A stretch of DNA of 64,000 nt from DATJKD01 sp963834855 (GTDB taxonomy: Bacteria > Pseudomonadota > Gammaproteobacteria > Steroidobacterales > Steroidobacteraceae): positions 62,001 to 126,000 of the forward strand of contig CAWIDH010000005.1 in the NCBI GenBank assembly GCA_963834855.1. Direction: 5' to 3'. The notes under the pieces were generated by a model, which was not told the origin of the DNA, made no database searches, and saw nothing but the letters and a program-made list of their open reading frames with translations. The translations under genes and the position numbers were made by a program. This document shows, piece after piece, positions 8,296-18,087 of the stretch. Numbering within the stretch: the stretch's first letter is position 1; the number at the start of each line of letters is the position of its first letter.

Positions 8296-9084
8296 CTACC
8301 GCGCCGGCTTGCGGAACCGGTAGATGAACTGGTCCGTCTTGCCCTGGATCGACGGGTCGAAGACCAGCTTGGTGTGATCGTCGGACTTGTGTGCCAGCGC
8401 AGCGGACTCGCCGTCGAGCTTGAAGCCCGCTGCAGCGAAGTCGCGCTTGACGATCGCCGGGTCGATCCGATGGAGCTTGTCCGCAATCGCGGCCGGATCC
8501 CCGCCCGGGTTGGCGACGTGATCCTGCACGACCACGACGCCACCGTCCTTCAGCGCCGCATGAAGTTTCGTCAGCATCAGCTTCGGGTCGGTCCGATTCC
8601 AGGTTCCATCCTCCGGGCGCCAGTACATGTCGTGATAGGACTTGATGAAGATCGCGCCATCAAGGCTGCCGGGCGCGAGCGCGAGTGCATCGACCTCGGT
8701 CGTGATCTGGCGGACGTTGGGCAGTCGATCGCCCGCGTAGCGCGCCGCGATGCCCTTGGCCGCGAAGTTCGCGTACGGCGGGTTGTTGTACGCGATGACC
8801 TCGCCCTTGGGGCCCACGATGCGCGACAGCAGCTCCGTGTAATAGCCGCCGGCGGAGAAAAGGTCCGCGACCTTCCAGCCTGGGGCGACGCCCAGGAAAG
8901 CAAGGATGGCCGCCGGTTGGCGGACGGCGTCCTCATTGCGATCCTCGGCCGGCCGCTCGCCGCTGCCGATCGCCGCGGCTACCGGATCGGGGGCCGTGGC
9001 GGCCGCGTCCGCACTGCGGGCGGCCGCGGGCAACACCAAGCAGGCGACCCCGATGAGGAGAACTCGGACCGATTGAATGATCAT
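8296..9084 (-). CDS. Exported class I SAM-dependent methyltransferase-like protein
   Basis: 262 residues from ATG 9084, which is preceded by AAGGGG at good spacing. The N-terminus is a signal peptide (MIIQSVRVLLIGVACLVLPAAARS), unusual for a methyltransferase but known for this group of small predicted secreted ones. The Rossmann SAM site reads KVADLFSAGGYYTELLSR, then GEVIAYNN. Later text includes DGAIFIKSYHDMYW and LKDGGVVVVQDH. The target is unknown. A cytoplasmic cofactor with an exported enzyme is a puzzle, so export should be tested rather than assumed. Confidence 0.8.
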   Translation of the reverse strand: MIIQSVRVLLIGVACLVLPAAARSADAAATAPDPVAAAIGSGERPAEDRNEDAVRQPAAILAFLGVAPGWKVADLFSAGGYYTELLSRIVGPKGEVIAYNNPPYANFAAKGIAARYAGDRLPNVRQITTEVDALALAPGSLDGAIFIKSYHDMYWRPEDGTWNRTDPKLMLTKLHAALKDGGVVVVQDHVANPGGDPAAIADKLHRIDPAIVKRDFAAAGFKLDGESAALAHKSDDHTKLVFDPSIQGKTDQFIYRFRKPAR

Positions 9085-9125
9085 GACTTGCCCCTTCGTT
9101 CGTGGCACCTCGTGCGGCAGCCGCG

Positions 9126-10067
9126 CTACCAGCGGCCACCGGCCAGTTTCTGCCGCACGGTGCGCTGGAATCGCACCGCTTCGGCGCGCAGCCATTCGCG
9201 GAAAGCTCCGATCGCCGGCTCGCCGACGCGCGAGTCCGGCACGAGAAGATAGTAATGCAGGTCGAGTTCGATGACCTGCGGGAACGGCGCACGCAATGCA
9301 CCGTTCGTCAGGTCCCCGGCCGCATAGGCGAGCCTGCCCAGCGCCACGCCCTGCCCCGCTGCCGCCGCCTGCAGGGCGAGGTGCCCATCGTTGAAATGCA
9401 GCCCTCCCGAGGTGTCGATGCCCCGCGCGCCCGCGACGCGAAACCACTCGGCCCAGCTCGGCGGTCGGCCGGCGCGGCGCATCGAATCGTCGTGGATGAA
9501 CGGGACGCGCGCGAGGTCCGCCGGCCGGCGAACGGCGTGCGACCGCAGCAGCGCGCCGCTCGCCACCGGCGTCACGAACTCGCCGAACAACGGGTCGGCG
9601 GTCGACCGGTCGAAGCCGCCGCGCCCGAATCGGATCGCAACGTCCACGTCGTCCTGGTCGAGGTCGAAGGGCCTCGTATCCGTCCGCACTCGAAGCTCGA
9701 TTCCCGGGACGCGGCGCGCCAGGCGCGGCAGACGCGGCACCAGCCACCGCGTGGCGAAGGAAGGAGTCGCGCCGACCGTGAGCCGGCCCGCCCGCTGTCG
9801 GCCGCGCAGCACTCCGACGCCGACCGCGAGCCGCTCGAATCCCTCGCGCAGGTGTTCCGACGCGAGCTGACCCTGGTCGGTGAGCGTGAGGCGCCGCGAC
9901 CCCCGGCGGAAGAGCTCCACGCCCAGGTGCCGCTCGAGTCCACGGATCTGGTGGCTGATCGCCGCCGGCGTCACGTGCAGCTCGCGCGCGGCGCGGGTGA
10001 AGCTCAAAAGCCGCGCGGCCGCTTCGAAAGCGCGCAGGGACGTGAGCGGCGGAAGCGGTTTCTCCAA
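9126..10067 (-). CDS. LysR-family transcriptional regulator (GcvA-like)
   Basis: 313 residues. The N-terminal winged helix reads LTSLRAFEAAARLLSFTRAA then VTPAAISHQIRGLE, the classic LysR HTH with the AISHQI pattern of GcvA-like proteins. The remaining 210 residues are the substrate-binding domain (VGATPSFATRWLVPRL, then DVDVAIRFGRG). It is divergent from the otsB operon, with about 110 bases between likely starts, and it lies upstream of the exported methyltransferase on the same strand. Either could be its target; the sequence does not decide. Confidence 0.92.
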   Translation of the reverse strand: MEKPLPPLTSLRAFEAAARLLSFTRAARELHVTPAAISHQIRGLERHLGVELFRRGSRRLTLTDQGQLASEHLREGFERLAVGVGVLRGRQRAGRLTVGATPSFATRWLVPRLPRLARRVPGIELRVRTDTRPFDLDQDDVDVAIRFGRGGFDRSTADPLFGEFVTPVASGALLRSHAVRRPADLARVPFIHDDSMRRAGRPPSWAEWFRVAGARGIDTSGGLHFNDGHLALQAAAAGQGVALGRLAYAAGDLTNGALRAPFPQVIELDLHYYLLVPDSRVGEPAIGAFREWLRAEAVRFQRTVRQKLAGGRW

Positions 10068-10178
10068 GGATGAATTCAGCTCAAGAGTTCGATGACCATT
10101 TCTCGCTTCCGAACCGTGCTGCGCGACCCCTACGATGGTCGATTAGGCGGAGTACGGAGGATATCGGACCTGGACCAG

Positions 10179-10949
10179 ATGCCCAATTCCACGGGAGGGG
10201 CGGCCGGGACCGGACCCGCGGCGGCGCCCGGATCCGGCCGATATTGCCTCTTCCTCGACGTTGACGGCACGCTGGTCGAGTTCGCCTCGACCCCCGACGG
10301 CGTGCACGTCGACGAGCCGCTGGCTGGCCTGATCGAGCAGGGATCGCGCGCGCTCGGCGGCGCGCTCGCGCTCGTGAGCGGCCGCAGCATCGCCGACCTC
10401 GATCGCCTGTTCGCGCCGTTCCGGTGGCCCGCGGCCGGGCTGCACGGACTCGAGCGACGCAATGCCGAAGGGCGCACGCACGCGCCCGTTCGCGACCTCG
10501 AGCAGCTCGCGACGGCGCGCGCGATGCTGAACGCGATCGCGGACCAGCATCACGGCGTGATCGTCGAGGACAAGGGCGCATCGCTCGCCGTGCACTTCAG
10601 GCAGGCGCCGCAGCTCGAGGGCAGCCTGACCTGGATGCTCGAGCAGCTCGTGCGCGACCTGGGCAGCGACTTTCACCTGCAACCCGGGGCATGCGTGCTC
10701 GAGCTCAAGCTGCGCGGCCCGACAAAGGCGGATGCGATCAACGCGTTCCTCTCGGAACCACCCTTCGCCGGCCGGATTCCGGTCTTCGCGGGCGACGACC
10801 TGACGGACCTCGACGGCTTCGCCGCGGTCGAGAATGCCGGCGGGCTGTCGATCTCGGTGGGCGACCGGGTGCAGGGACGCATGCGGCTCGCCTCGCCCGC
10901 GGCGCTGCGCGATTTCCTGGCCGACCTGATCCGCGGGGACGCCCCGTGA
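10179..10949 (+). CDS. otsB: Trehalose-6-phosphate phosphatase
   Basis: HAD-superfamily phosphatase removing phosphate from trehalose-6-phosphate. The HAD motif I is LFLDVDGTLVEF with the catalytic aspartates at D27 and D29. Motif II lies near ALVSGRS, and the C-terminal motif FAGDDLTDLDGF carries the metal-binding acidic residues. Length is 256 residues from ATG 10179; ATG 10092 in the same frame would add 29 poorly conserved residues. The stop overlaps the GTG start of the GH15 gene by 4 bases, so the operon otsB-GH15-otsA is translationally coupled. Confidence 0.93.
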   Translation: MPNSTGGAAGTGPAAAPGSGRYCLFLDVDGTLVEFASTPDGVHVDEPLAGLIEQGSRALGGALALVSGRSIADLDRLFAPFRWPAAGLHGLERRNAEGRTHAPVRDLEQLATARAMLNAIADQHHGVIVEDKGASLAVHFRQAPQLEGSLTWMLEQLVRDLGSDFHLQPGACVLELKLRGPTKADAINAFLSEPPFAGRIPVFAGDDLTDLDGFAAVENAGGLSISVGDRVQGRMRLASPAALRDFLADLIRGDAP

Positions 10950-12734
10950 CGACCCTCGAGCTGGGCGTGATCGGCAACTGCGAGATCGCCGCGCTGATCG
11001 ACGAGTCCGCGCGGATCGTCTGGGCCTGCCTGCCGCGGCTCGATGGCGACCCGGTGTTCTGTGCCCTGCTTTCACGGGAAGGCGGCGATTCCGCGGAAGG
11101 CGTGTTCGCGGTGGAGCTTCCGCAGGCGGCGCGCAGCGAGCAGCGGTACCTGCGCAATACCGCGATCCTCGAGACGCTGCTCGACGACGGCCAGGGCAAC
11201 GTGCTGCGGGTGCTGGACTTCTGCCCGCGGTTCCGCAGGCGCGGCCGGTTCTTCCGCCCGATGATGATCGTGCGGATCATCGAGGCGGTCGCGGGCCGGC
11301 CGGTGGCGCGCCTGCGGCTGCGCCCGCGCTGCGATTACGGCGCCGGCGTACCCGAGGTGTCGAGCGGCTCGCATCACCTCACGTTCAACTGCGCCCGCGT
11401 GCGCTACCGGCTGACGACCGACTGCTCGCTGAGTGCCATCGCCGACCAGGTGCCCATCGTCATCGACCAGCCGCTCGCGCTGATCATCGGTCCGGACGAA
11501 ACCGTCGAGGAGGCGCCGCTGCTGCACGCCCGATCGCTGCTCGACGCCACCAGCAACTACTGGCATGAGTGGGTCCGCGGACTGTCGATCCCCGCGGAAT
11601 GGCAGGACGCCGTCATCCGCGCCGCGATCACGCTCAAGCTCTGCACCTACGAGGACACCGGTGCCGTGGTCGCCGCGCTCACGACGTCGATCCCGGAACA
11701 CGCGGACAGCGGCCGCAACTGGGACTACCGCTACTGCTGGCTGCGCGACGCGTACTTCACGATCAAGGCGCTCAATCGCCTCGGCGCGACGCAGACCATG
11801 GAAGGCTACCTGCACTACCTGGACCACATCGTCGCGCGCGGCGACGGCGGCCGGGCGCAGCCGCTGTACGGCTTGTCCGGCGATGCCCAGCTCCCGGAAC
11901 GCGTCGAGCCGGCGCTCGACGGCTACCGCGGCATGGGCCCGGTCCGCGTCGGCAACCAGGCGTACGTCCAGCAGCAGCACGACGTTTACGGCTCGGCGGT
12001 CCTTGCCTGCACGCAGCTCTTCTTCGATCACCGGCTCACGAACCCGGGCGACGTGGCGTTGTTCGAGCGGCTGCAGATCGGCGGCGAGCTCGCCGAGCGC
12101 ACGGTGGGCGTGGCGGACGCGGGCCCCTGGGAGTTCCGCGGCCGCGAGCAGCCGCACACGTTCTCGGGCGCGATGAGCTGGGCGGGCTGCGATCGCCTGG
12201 CCCGGATCGCGCAGTCGCTCGGGCTCGACGCGCGTGCCGCGGACTGGCAGGGCCGCGCCGCACGCATCCGCGAGCGCGTGCTCGAGAGCGCGTGGAACGC
12301 GGAGGTCGGCGCCTTCACCTCGAGCTTCGGCGGCAACACGCTCGACGCGACGGCGCTCCTGCTGCCGGAGCTCGGCTTCATCGCGCCCGACGATCCGGCG
12401 GTTCCTCAGGACGCTGGACGCCATCGAGCGGGAACTGCGCACCGGCGACTGGCTGTACCGCTACCGGCATCTCGACGACTTCGGGCATCCGGCCACGGCC
12501 TTCACGATCTGCGGCTTCTGGTATGTCCAGGCGCTCGCCGCGGTCGGGCGGCACGAGGAAGCGCGCGAGCGTTTCGATCGCATGCTCGCGGGGCGCACGC
12601 GGCTCGGGCTTCTGTCCGAGGACATCGACGCGGCCACGGGCGAGCTCTGGGGGAACTTCCCGCAGACCTACAGCATGGTCGGCATCGTCAGCTCAGCCGT
12701 GCGACTGAGCCGCGCCTGGGAGGACCTGGTATGA
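10946..12734 (+). CDS. Glycoside hydrolase family 15 (glucoamylase/trehalase-type) protein, frameshifted
   Basis: About 595 residues after correction. It starts at GTG 10946, overlapping the otsB stop (GTGA). Family text includes GVIGNCEIAALIDESARIVW at the start, SGRNWDYRYCWLRDAYFT in the catalytic domain and EDIDAATGELWGNFPQTYS at the end. The last two hold the conserved acidic residues of GH15 alpha-glucan/trehalose hydrolases. The frame breaks near 12395 in CCGGCGG, where one extra G moves the reading from DDPAV to RFLRTLDAIEREL. The rest is intact and ends at TGA 12732-12734, overlapping the otsA ATG. In this genomic setting it probably hydrolyses trehalose or a related glucan; substrate is inference. 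Confidence 0.88.
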
Positions 12735-14143
12735 GCCGCCTGGTCGCCGTGTCGAACCGGATCTCGATGCCGCGCAAGGGCGCCGCGCCGGGCGGGCTCG
12801 CGGTCGGCGTGCTGGCGGCGATGCAGGCCCGCGGCGGGCTCTGGTTCGGCTGGAGCGGCGACGTCGTCGACGAGGCGCCGGGCGAGCCGAGCCGCTCCAT
12901 CCGCGGCGGGATCGCCTTCGCAACGACCGATCTCACGCGCGCGGACCACGAGCTGCACTACCTCGGTTTCTGCAACGGCACGTTGTGGCCGCTCTTCCAT
13001 TACTTCGTCGACAAGTTCCAGTTCGTCGATGCGCAGTACGCCGCCTACTGGCGCGTCAATCACCAGTTCGCGGACAAGCTGCTGCCGATGCTGCAGCCGG
13101 ACGACCTGGTCTGGGTGCACGACTACCACCTGATCCCGCTCGGGCACCAGCTGCGCGAGGCCGGGGCGCGGCAGCGGCTCGGGTTCTTCCTGCACGTGCC
13201 GTTCCCGCACGTCGAGGTGCTGCGCACGCTGCCGGTCTACGGCGAGCTGATGCGGGCGCTCCTCGCATACGACACGCTGGGCTTCCAGACGTCGCGCGAC
13301 CTCGAGTCGTTCCGGTCCTGCGTGCGCGAGCTGTGGGGACCGGGTGCGATCGCGACGGACGGCACGATCAAGGCTGCGGGCGGACGCACGCTCGCCGAGG
13401 TGATACCGATCGGCGTCGACGTCGATGCCGTGCAGCGCGAGGCCGTGGAATCACAGGCGCTGCCGGCGGTACAGCGCATGTCGGCGGGGCTGCTCGGGCG
13501 TCGGTGCGTGATCGGCGTCGACCGGCTCGACTACAGCAAGGGGCTGCCGCAGCGCTTCCTGGCCTACGAGCACTTCCTGGAGACCAACCCCGATAACCTC
13601 AACCACGTGACGCTGCTGCAGATCGCGCCGGTCAGCCGCGGCGACGTGCGCTCCTATGCGGAGATCCGCCGCGCGCTCGAGCAGGTCGGGGGCCGCGTCA
13701 ACGGCCGGTTCGCCGACACCGACTGGACGCCGATCCGCTATCTGAACCGCAACTTTCCGCACGACGCGCTGATGGGATTCCTGCGCAACGCCCAGGTCTG
13801 CCTGGTGACCCCGTTGCGCGACGGGATGAACCTGGTGGCGAAGGAGTACGTCGCCGCGCAGAACCCCGAGGACCCCGGCGTGCTGGTGCTTTCCACGCTG
13901 GCCGGCGCCGCGCACGAGATGTCCGGGTCGCTGCTCGTCAACCCGCACGACCTGCACGGCGTGAGCAAGGCGATACAGCAGGCGCTCGACCTGCCGCTGC
14001 ACGAGCGGCGCGAGCGCCATCAGCGCATGCTGGCGGTGCTGCGGCAGAACGACATCCATGCCTGGCACACGCGCGCGGTCGCGAGCCTGCGCAGCGGCCC
14101 GCGCGCCGGCGCGCGGCTGCATCCGGGCCGCAAGACTTACTGA
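12731..14143 (+). CDS. otsA: Trehalose-6-phosphate synthase
   Basis: GT20 glycosyltransferase joining UDP-glucose and glucose-6-phosphate. It has 470 residues. Characteristic segments are SRLVAVSNRIS (N-terminal nucleotide-sugar loop), WVHDYHLIPLG, HVPFPHVEVLRTLP, VDRLDYSKGLPQR and TPLRDGMNLVAKEYVAAQ. Its ATG overlaps the GH15 stop (ATGA), so expression is coupled with otsB and the GH15 gene. The pathway makes the compatible solute trehalose, and the middle hydrolase allows turnover. Its stop is 1 base from the stop of the convergent amidohydrolase. Confidence 0.97.
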   Translation: MSRLVAVSNRISMPRKGAAPGGLAVGVLAAMQARGGLWFGWSGDVVDEAPGEPSRSIRGGIAFATTDLTRADHELHYLGFCNGTLWPLFHYFVDKFQFVDAQYAAYWRVNHQFADKLLPMLQPDDLVWVHDYHLIPLGHQLREAGARQRLGFFLHVPFPHVEVLRTLPVYGELMRALLAYDTLGFQTSRDLESFRSCVRELWGPGAIATDGTIKAAGGRTLAEVIPIGVDVDAVQREAVESQALPAVQRMSAGLLGRRCVIGVDRLDYSKGLPQRFLAYEHFLETNPDNLNHVTLLQIAPVSRGDVRSYAEIRRALEQVGGRVNGRFADTDWTPIRYLNRNFPHDALMGFLRNAQVCLVTPLRDGMNLVAKEYVAAQNPEDPGVLVLSTLAGAAHEMSGSLLVNPHDLHGVSKAIQQALDLPLHERRERHQRMLAVLRQNDIHAWHTRAVASLRSGPRAGARLHPGRKTY

Positions 14144-15412
14144 GGCCTCGGCTCGCCCGTCACGACTGCGCCCTGCTTCATGACCCACACCGGCGCCTCG
14201 AGCGCGCGCACGTCGGTGAGCGGGTCGCCGCGCACCGCGATCATGTCGGCCCAGGCGCCCGGCCGCAGCGTGCCGATCCTGCCTTCCATCCGCAGCAGCT
14301 GTGCATTCACGATCGTCGCCGACTGGATGGCCTGCGAGCGGCGTCATTCCGGCGTCGACGTACATCGCAAGCTGGCGGCCGTTCACGCCGTGTATCTGGA
14401 CGCCGGCATCGGTGCCGTAGGCGAGCTTGAGGCCCGCTCGCACCGCCTTGCGCAGGCTCGCCAGCTTCATCTCGAGCACCTGGCGCGCCTTCTCGAGCTG
14501 GTAGGGCTGGTAGCCGCCGGCCGCGCCGCGCTCGACCATGTACTGGTTGGTGTACGGATTCATCACCAGCCACGTGCCGTGCTCGCGCGCGAGCTTGATC
14601 GCCTCGTCGTCGAGCATCGATGCGTGCTCGATGGAGCGCACGCCGGCCCGGATCGCGCGCTTGATACCCTCGGCGCCGTGCGCGTGGACCGCGACGTCGC
14701 GCCGCTTCTCGGCGGCGGCCACGACCGCCGCGCGGATCTCGTCCTCGGTGTAGTCGGCCATCGTGGGATCGGTGCCCGCGGACCTCACGCCGCCGGTCGC
14801 GAGCAGCTTGATCCAGTCCGCGCCGTACTTGACGTTCTCGCGCACCTTGAGCCGTATGGCCTCGGGTCCGTCGGCGAGCGCCTTGTACCGCTCGACCCGC
14901 ACGTCGGCGGGCAGATCGTTGTCGTCGCCATGCCCGCCCGTCGACGAGAGCGACTTGACGGCGACCAGCAGGCGCGGCCCGGGGACGCTTCCGGCGGCGA
15001 TCGCATCGCGCAGCGCGACGTCGGCGAAGTCACGGCTGCCGAGGTCACGCGCCGTGGTGAAGCCCGCCAGCAGCGTCTTGCGCGCGTTGGCAACGCCCTC
15101 GATCGCAGCGCGCGCCGCCGTCTGCGTGAGATCCTCGTACGGCGTCTGCTCTTCGCCGCCCGCGAGGTGCACGTGGGCGTCGATGAGGCCCGGAAGCAGG
15201 GTTACGTCACCGAGCTCGATATCGACCTGCTGGCCCGGCACCCGCGGCGCGACAGCAACGATCGCGCCCTGGTCGATCTGGATCACCTGGTCGCGAAGCA
15301 CCCGTCCGGTCTCGACCTCGAGCATCCGTGCGGCCGTCACCGACAGCGCCTGCGCTTCAGCGCACGCGGTGCCCGCAAGCCATATAAGAATGAGAAGCAT
15401 GGGCCGCATCAT
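14137..15412 (-). CDS. Exported metal-dependent amidohydrolase (imidazolonepropionase/prolidase-like), frameshifted
   Basis: About 424 residues after correction, with a signal peptide (MMRPMLLILIWLAGTACAEA). Amidohydrolase-superfamily metal ligands are visible in GLIDAHVHLAGG (HxH), with later histidines in VAVHAHGAEGIKRAI and SIEHASMLDD and the aspartate in AYGTDAGVQ. After AMYVDAGMTPL near 14333 one extra G shifts the frame. The true continuation is QAIQSATIVNAQLL through ADMIAVRGDPLTD to TAA (complement of 14137-14139). Family members include exported Xaa-Pro/imidazolonepropionase-like enzymes; substrate unknown. Ends overlap otsA's last codons in TTACTGA. Confidence 0.87.
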
Positions 15413-15695
15413 CGATTGCTCCGATCGGCTGGTTATGTTCAGAAGCGCGAATTCTAGCCGGAGGGACGCGCGTGCATCCGGCCCCGTCCTGGCGCGGAAA
15501 TACCGGCGGGCCCGAACCGCAGGCTCGCGCAGCCAGGCCGGCGCATGGTTCCAGGGGCGGCGCTGGTTTGCTTGACTGCTGCCTTACCTGTTCTCACCAT
15601 CCTTCGATGGAAACCACCAAGCTGTCCGCCAGGGGCGAGGTCGTGCTGCCGAACGTGCACATCCACGCGCCTTGCACGAGCCAGAGGAGATGTCC

Positions 15696-16172
15696 ATGAA
15701 GGTCCGAGTCAAAGAGAGCCTCAAGACCAACGTCGCCTCGGCGCTCAAGCTGTGCACCGACCAGAAGAGCCAGGAGGCCGTGTACGCAAAGCTCCCCGGC
15801 AGCAACGTCAAGATCAAGCGCGATGGCCGTGCCCCGAACGTCAAGCTCCGGGTGTCGCGGACGATGCCGGCGAATCCGCCGGCCGCCATCAAGCGGCTCG
15901 TGCCGGCGACGAACGAGGTCATCCACACCGAGGACTGGCGCGCGGACGGCGATGGGCACCTGGCCGACATCGCGGTCGAGATCAAGGGCGTCCCGGTGAA
16001 GATCGTGGGCACCAAGGCGCTGCGTCCCGAGAAGGGCGGCTGCAGCGTCGAGTGGAATTTCGACGTTACGAGCGGCATCCCGCTGGTGGGCAGCGTCATC
16101 GCCTCGTTCGCGGGCGCGGAGCTCGAGAAGAACCTGAAGGATGAGTACAAGGTGCTCAAGGCCTCCGTCTAG
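15696..16172 (+). CDS. DUF2505-family protein
   Basis: 158 residues. ATG 15696 is chosen because AGAGGAG lies 6 bases before it. The sequence (KVRVKESLKTNVASALKLCT, PANPPAAIKRLV, GGCSVEWNFDVTSGIPLVG, IASFAGAELEKNL) fits the DUF2505 group, related in fold to START/lipid-binding proteins. No signal peptide or membrane span. Function unknown; a lipid- or ligand-binding role is suggested only by fold relatives. It stands alone between a divergent exported amidohydrolase and an acyl-CoA ligase. Confidence 0.75.
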   Translation: MKVRVKESLKTNVASALKLCTDQKSQEAVYAKLPGSNVKIKRDGRAPNVKLRVSRTMPANPPAAIKRLVPATNEVIHTEDWRADGDGHLADIAVEIKGVPVKIVGTKALRPEKGGCSVEWNFDVTSGIPLVGSVIASFAGAELEKNLKDEYKVLKASV

Positions 16173-16412
16173 CGGCAAGCCCCACGACTCTCGACGGTCG
16201 CACGCACACCTGCCTTGTCAGAGGAGTCCTCGCTCAGAATCAATGACTTAGATGGCGTTTCCGCGGAAACGTCCTTTCGACTCACGGATCGCACGAAACC
16301 GGCCGGTCTGCGTTGGCAGGCTCGCATGGGGTGGTTAGTCTTGCGTCACGGCCGCGCGCGACGGCGGCGAGGACGGCAGTGCGGAGGCCGCGCCGCACAA
16401 GGGGGATGAAGA

Positions 16413-18050
16413 ATGCACGGGCTGATGATGGACACGCCGCTGCTCGTCACCGAGATCATGCGGCACGCGGAAAGGAACAACCCGAAGGGCGTAGTGGTGT
16501 CGGTGACGGCCGACGCGCCGCGCCACCGCTGCACCTACGCCGACGTCTTCCGTCGCGCGCGCCAGCTCGCGAACGCCTTGCGTGCGGCCGGCGTGCGGGA
16601 AGGTGATCGCATCGGCACGCTCGCCTGGAACGATTACCGCCACCTCGAGCTCTATTTCGCGGTGTCGTGCATGGGTGCCGTGCTGCACACGGTCAACCCG
16701 CGGCTCTTTCCCGAGCAGGTCGAGTACATCATCAACCACGGCGAGGATCAGCTGTTGTTCGTCGACCCGACGCTGCTGCCGCTGCTCGCGCAGCTCGCGG
16801 GCAAGCTGCCGACGGTGCGGCGGACGATCCTGCTCACCAGCGAGGCCGCGATGCCGGCGGCGGTCGCCGGGGGTCAGCTCGAGTCCTATGAGTCCTTCAT
16901 CGCGGGACAGCCCGAGGAGTTCGACTGGCCGGTGCTCGATGAACGCACGGCCTGCTCGCTCTGCTACACCTCGGGCACGACCGGGAACCCCAAGGGCGTG
17001 TTGTTCAGCCATCGTTCGACCGTGCTGCACGCCTACGCGGGCTGCCTGCCGGACGTGCTCAACCTGTCGAGTCACGAATCCGTCCTCGCGGTCGTGCCGA
17101 TGTTCCATGCCAATGCCTGGGGTCTGCCTTACAACGGCCCGATCGTGGGCGCCAAGCTCGTGTTCCCGGGGCCGAAGATGGGCGACCCTGCCACCCTGGT
17201 CGCCCTGATCGAGGAGGAAGGCGTAACGCATGCCGCCGGCGTGCCCACGGTGTGGACGGGGCTCCTCAACTACCTGGAGCAGACCGGCAAGCGCGTGCCG
17301 ACGCTCAAGCGCACGCTGGTCGGCGGATCGGCCGTGCCGCTCAAGATGATCCGCGACTTCGACCAGAAGCACGGCATCGTCGTGCAGCAGGGCTGGGGCA
17401 TGACCGAGATGAGCCCGATCGGCACGGTGAACTCTTACGTCCCGGCCGGCGACGAGCCGAAGGAGGAGACCTGGCGCAGGCGCGCGCTGCAGGGCCGCGC
17501 CATCTTCGGCGTCGACATGAAGATCGTCGACGAGCAGGGCCGCGAGCTCCCCTGGGACGGCGTGTCCTCGGGAGAGCTCAAGGTGCGTGGGCCCTGGATC
17601 TGCAGCGGCTATTTCCGGCTCAACGAGAGTCCCGCGCACGATTCAGACGGATGGTTTGCCACCGGCGACGTCGCCGCGATCGATGCCGATGGCTACCTGC
17701 ACATCACCGACCGCGCCAAGGACGTGATCAAGTCCGGCGGCGAGTGGATCAGCTCGGTCGACATGGAGAACTGTGCCTGCGGCCACCCGGACGTGCTCAT
17801 GGCCGCGGCGATCGGCGTGCGCCATCCGAAATGGGATGAGCGACCGCTCCTGATCGTCGTGCCGCGGCAGGGACGCACGCCGGCACGCGACTCGGTGCTC
17901 GCGCACCTCGCGCAGCACTTCGCGAAGTGGCAGCTGCCCGACGACGTCGTCCTCGCCGAGGGCATCCCGCTCACGGCGACCGGCAAGATCGACAAGAAGC
18001 GCCTGCGGGAGCAGTACCGCGACCACCTGATGCAGGCGACGGACCGCTGA
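16413..18050 (+). CDS. Medium/long-chain acyl-CoA synthetase (AMP-forming ligase, AlkK-like)
   Basis: 545 residues. Activates a fatty acid with ATP and CoA. The adenylation motif is YTSGTTGNPKGVLFSHRS at about 185-202, with GWGMTEMSP and the hinge/adenylate segment GDVAAIDADGYLHITDRAKD near 415. The C-terminal catalytic lysine is in LTATGKIDKKRLR. The start ATG 16413 follows a GGGGG tract. AlkK-like ligases typically use C6-C12 or longer acids; chain length cannot be read from sequence. The gene is followed 37 bases later by an EamA transporter. Confidence 0.93.
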   Translation: MHGLMMDTPLLVTEIMRHAERNNPKGVVVSVTADAPRHRCTYADVFRRARQLANALRAAGVREGDRIGTLAWNDYRHLELYFAVSCMGAVLHTVNPRLFPEQVEYIINHGEDQLLFVDPTLLPLLAQLAGKLPTVRRTILLTSEAAMPAAVAGGQLESYESFIAGQPEEFDWPVLDERTACSLCYTSGTTGNPKGVLFSHRSTVLHAYAGCLPDVLNLSSHESVLAVVPMFHANAWGLPYNGPIVGAKLVFPGPKMGDPATLVALIEEEGVTHAAGVPTVWTGLLNYLEQTGKRVPTLKRTLVGGSAVPLKMIRDFDQKHGIVVQQGWGMTEMSPIGTVNSYVPAGDEPKEETWRRRALQGRAIFGVDMKIVDEQGRELPWDGVSSGELKVRGPWICSGYFRLNESPAHDSDGWFATGDVAAIDADGYLHITDRAKDVIKSGGEWISSVDMENCACGHPDVLMAAAIGVRHPKWDERPLLIVVPRQGRTPARDSVLAHLAQHFAKWQLPDDVVLAEGIPLTATGKIDKKRLREQYRDHLMQATDR

Positions 18051-18087
18051 CGGCCCGGAGGTGCGCTGATCGGCAAGGGAGGCGCGA

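Noticed and set aside
10424..14143. One 1239-residue protein covering otsB tail, GH15 and OtsA
   Set aside because: The frame is continuous only because the otsB tail is read out of frame and the GH15 gene has an extra G near 12395. Start/stop overlaps show three separate genes.
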